From Alistipes sp. (lineage in GTDB: Bacteria; Bacteroidota; Bacteroidia; Bacteroidales; Rikenellaceae), in the NCBI GenBank assembly GCA_017504265.1, contig JAFVRN010000020.1, positions 1 through 64,000 of the forward strand: a stretch of DNA of 64,000 bases, in the 5' to 3' direction. The notes beneath the pieces were generated by a model, which searched no databases, was not told where the DNA came from, and was given only the letters and a program-made list of their open reading frames with translations. The position numbers and the translations under genes were made by a program. This document shows positions 63,728 to 64,000 of this stretch, piece by piece (the stretch's first letter is position 1; each line of letters starts with the position of its first letter).

Positions 63728-64000
63728 CTATTTATTAACAAATTTCTCTACCAGAGGACGTAGCAGGTACCTCTCGATATTGTGGTGACGACGCAGATCG
63801 TCACGCAACATATATATATGCGCCAACATAGTACAACGCAACGTTGTAGGAGCCTCCTCGGGCAGGCACTTTACGATAAGCGAGGCTATATCGCCCGTGC
63901 GGTCATCTATATCGGAGTGGGGCTGATCAAGTTCATAGTTGCACATATCGGCCGAAGTCTCGGAGCGTTCGACATTGCTGAAGAGACGTTGCTCCTCATC
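63728..64000 (-). CDS. Hemerythrin-like protein, C-terminal part (5' end outside window)
   Basis: The frame is open to the window edge; 90 codons are present with a stop at 63728. The end reads RCTMLAHIYMLRDDLRRHHN followed by IERYLLRPLVEKFVNK, which matches the H-x-x-x-E helix and L-x-P-x-V end of hemerythrin-domain proteins that bind a di-iron centre. An in-frame ATG at 63946 is internal, since the coding reading goes on upstream. Nine bases separate it from the LuxR-type gene, the pairing seen elsewhere in Bacteroidales. Confidence 0.6.
   Translation of the reverse strand, partial: DEEQRLFSNVERSETSADMCNYELDQPHSDIDDRTGDIASLIVKCLPEEAPTTLRCTMLAHIYMLRDDLRRHHNIERYLLRPLVEKFVNK

Overview
The window is a chromosomal segment of a Bacteroidetes bacterium, most likely order Bacteroidales. 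The evidence is Bacteroidetes-type promoters (TAnnTTTG at about -7 with TTTG or TTG about 19 bases upstream) in front of many genes, little sign of Shine-Dalgarno sites, BACON and fimbrillin-like surface lipoproteins, an OmpA-like protein, a futalosine-type menaquinone pathway, and a long leftward operon of typical Bacteroidales genes. An Alistipes/Rikenellaceae-like source would fit, but the sequence alone does not prove it. There is no CRISPR array, prophage or intact insertion sequence.

Layout. 1-1.5 kb: 5' part of tuf preceded by tRNA-Thr, tRNA-Tyr and tRNA-Gly (leftward). 1.9-2.5 kb: slyD-like isomerase. 2.6-6.3 kb: nitroreductase and secreted beta-galactosidase (leftward operon). 6.5-9.3 kb: large lipoprotein. 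9.7-14.3 kb: gcvP and a TGS-domain nucleoside kinase. 14.4-16.6 kb: 5'-nucleotidase lipoprotein, rnhB, and a convergent cold-shock gene. 16.8-18.4 kb: a repeat-containing lipoprotein with its radical SAM/SPASM partner. 18.6-22.2 kb: OmpA-family protein and BACON lipoprotein. 22.4-23.2 kb: a non-coding repeat island. 23.2-25.8 kb: B12-dependent ribonucleotide reductase. 26.0-36.8 kb: an eleven-gene leftward run (polyprenyl synthase, U32 protein, pepP, mqnB, small membrane protein, mqnD, CaCA antiporter, zinc peptidase, SGNH protein, MBOAT, PAP2). 37.0-38.0 kb: ROK kinase. 38.5-47.9 kb: the first half of the dcw cell wall/division cluster (rsmH, ftsL-like, ftsI, murE, mraY, murD, ftsW), followed by an S4 protein, leuS and an FNT-like protein. 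51.8 kb: tRNA with anticodon CAT. 52.0-57.3 kb: porin-like protein, Gate-domain transporter, multidomain lipoprotein. 57.5-61.1 kb: gcvH, then resB-ccsA-cytochrome c peroxidase. 61.2-64 kb: transglutaminase-like protein, cutC, LuxR regulator and the end of a hemerythrin-like gene (leftward).

How genes fit together. Polyprenyl synthase, MqnB and MqnD point to menaquinone synthesis, which would feed electrons to c-type cytochromes matured by ResB/CcsA; the triheme peroxidase sits directly behind those two genes. MBOAT plus SGNH protein look like an envelope O-acylation pair. The dcw genes give lipid II precursor and septal synthase functions, but murG, murC, ftsQ, ftsA and ftsZ do not follow ftsW here.

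The most unusual parts are the island at 22429-23205 (five triloop hairpins, two opposed 9-bp arrays, and three tandem ~125-bp palindromic units whose stems differ in sequence but keep pairing, with one conserved G-T pair), the radical SAM/lipoprotein pair with three peptide repeats, and a ~170-bp non-coding element present at both 19.95 and 54.8 kb.
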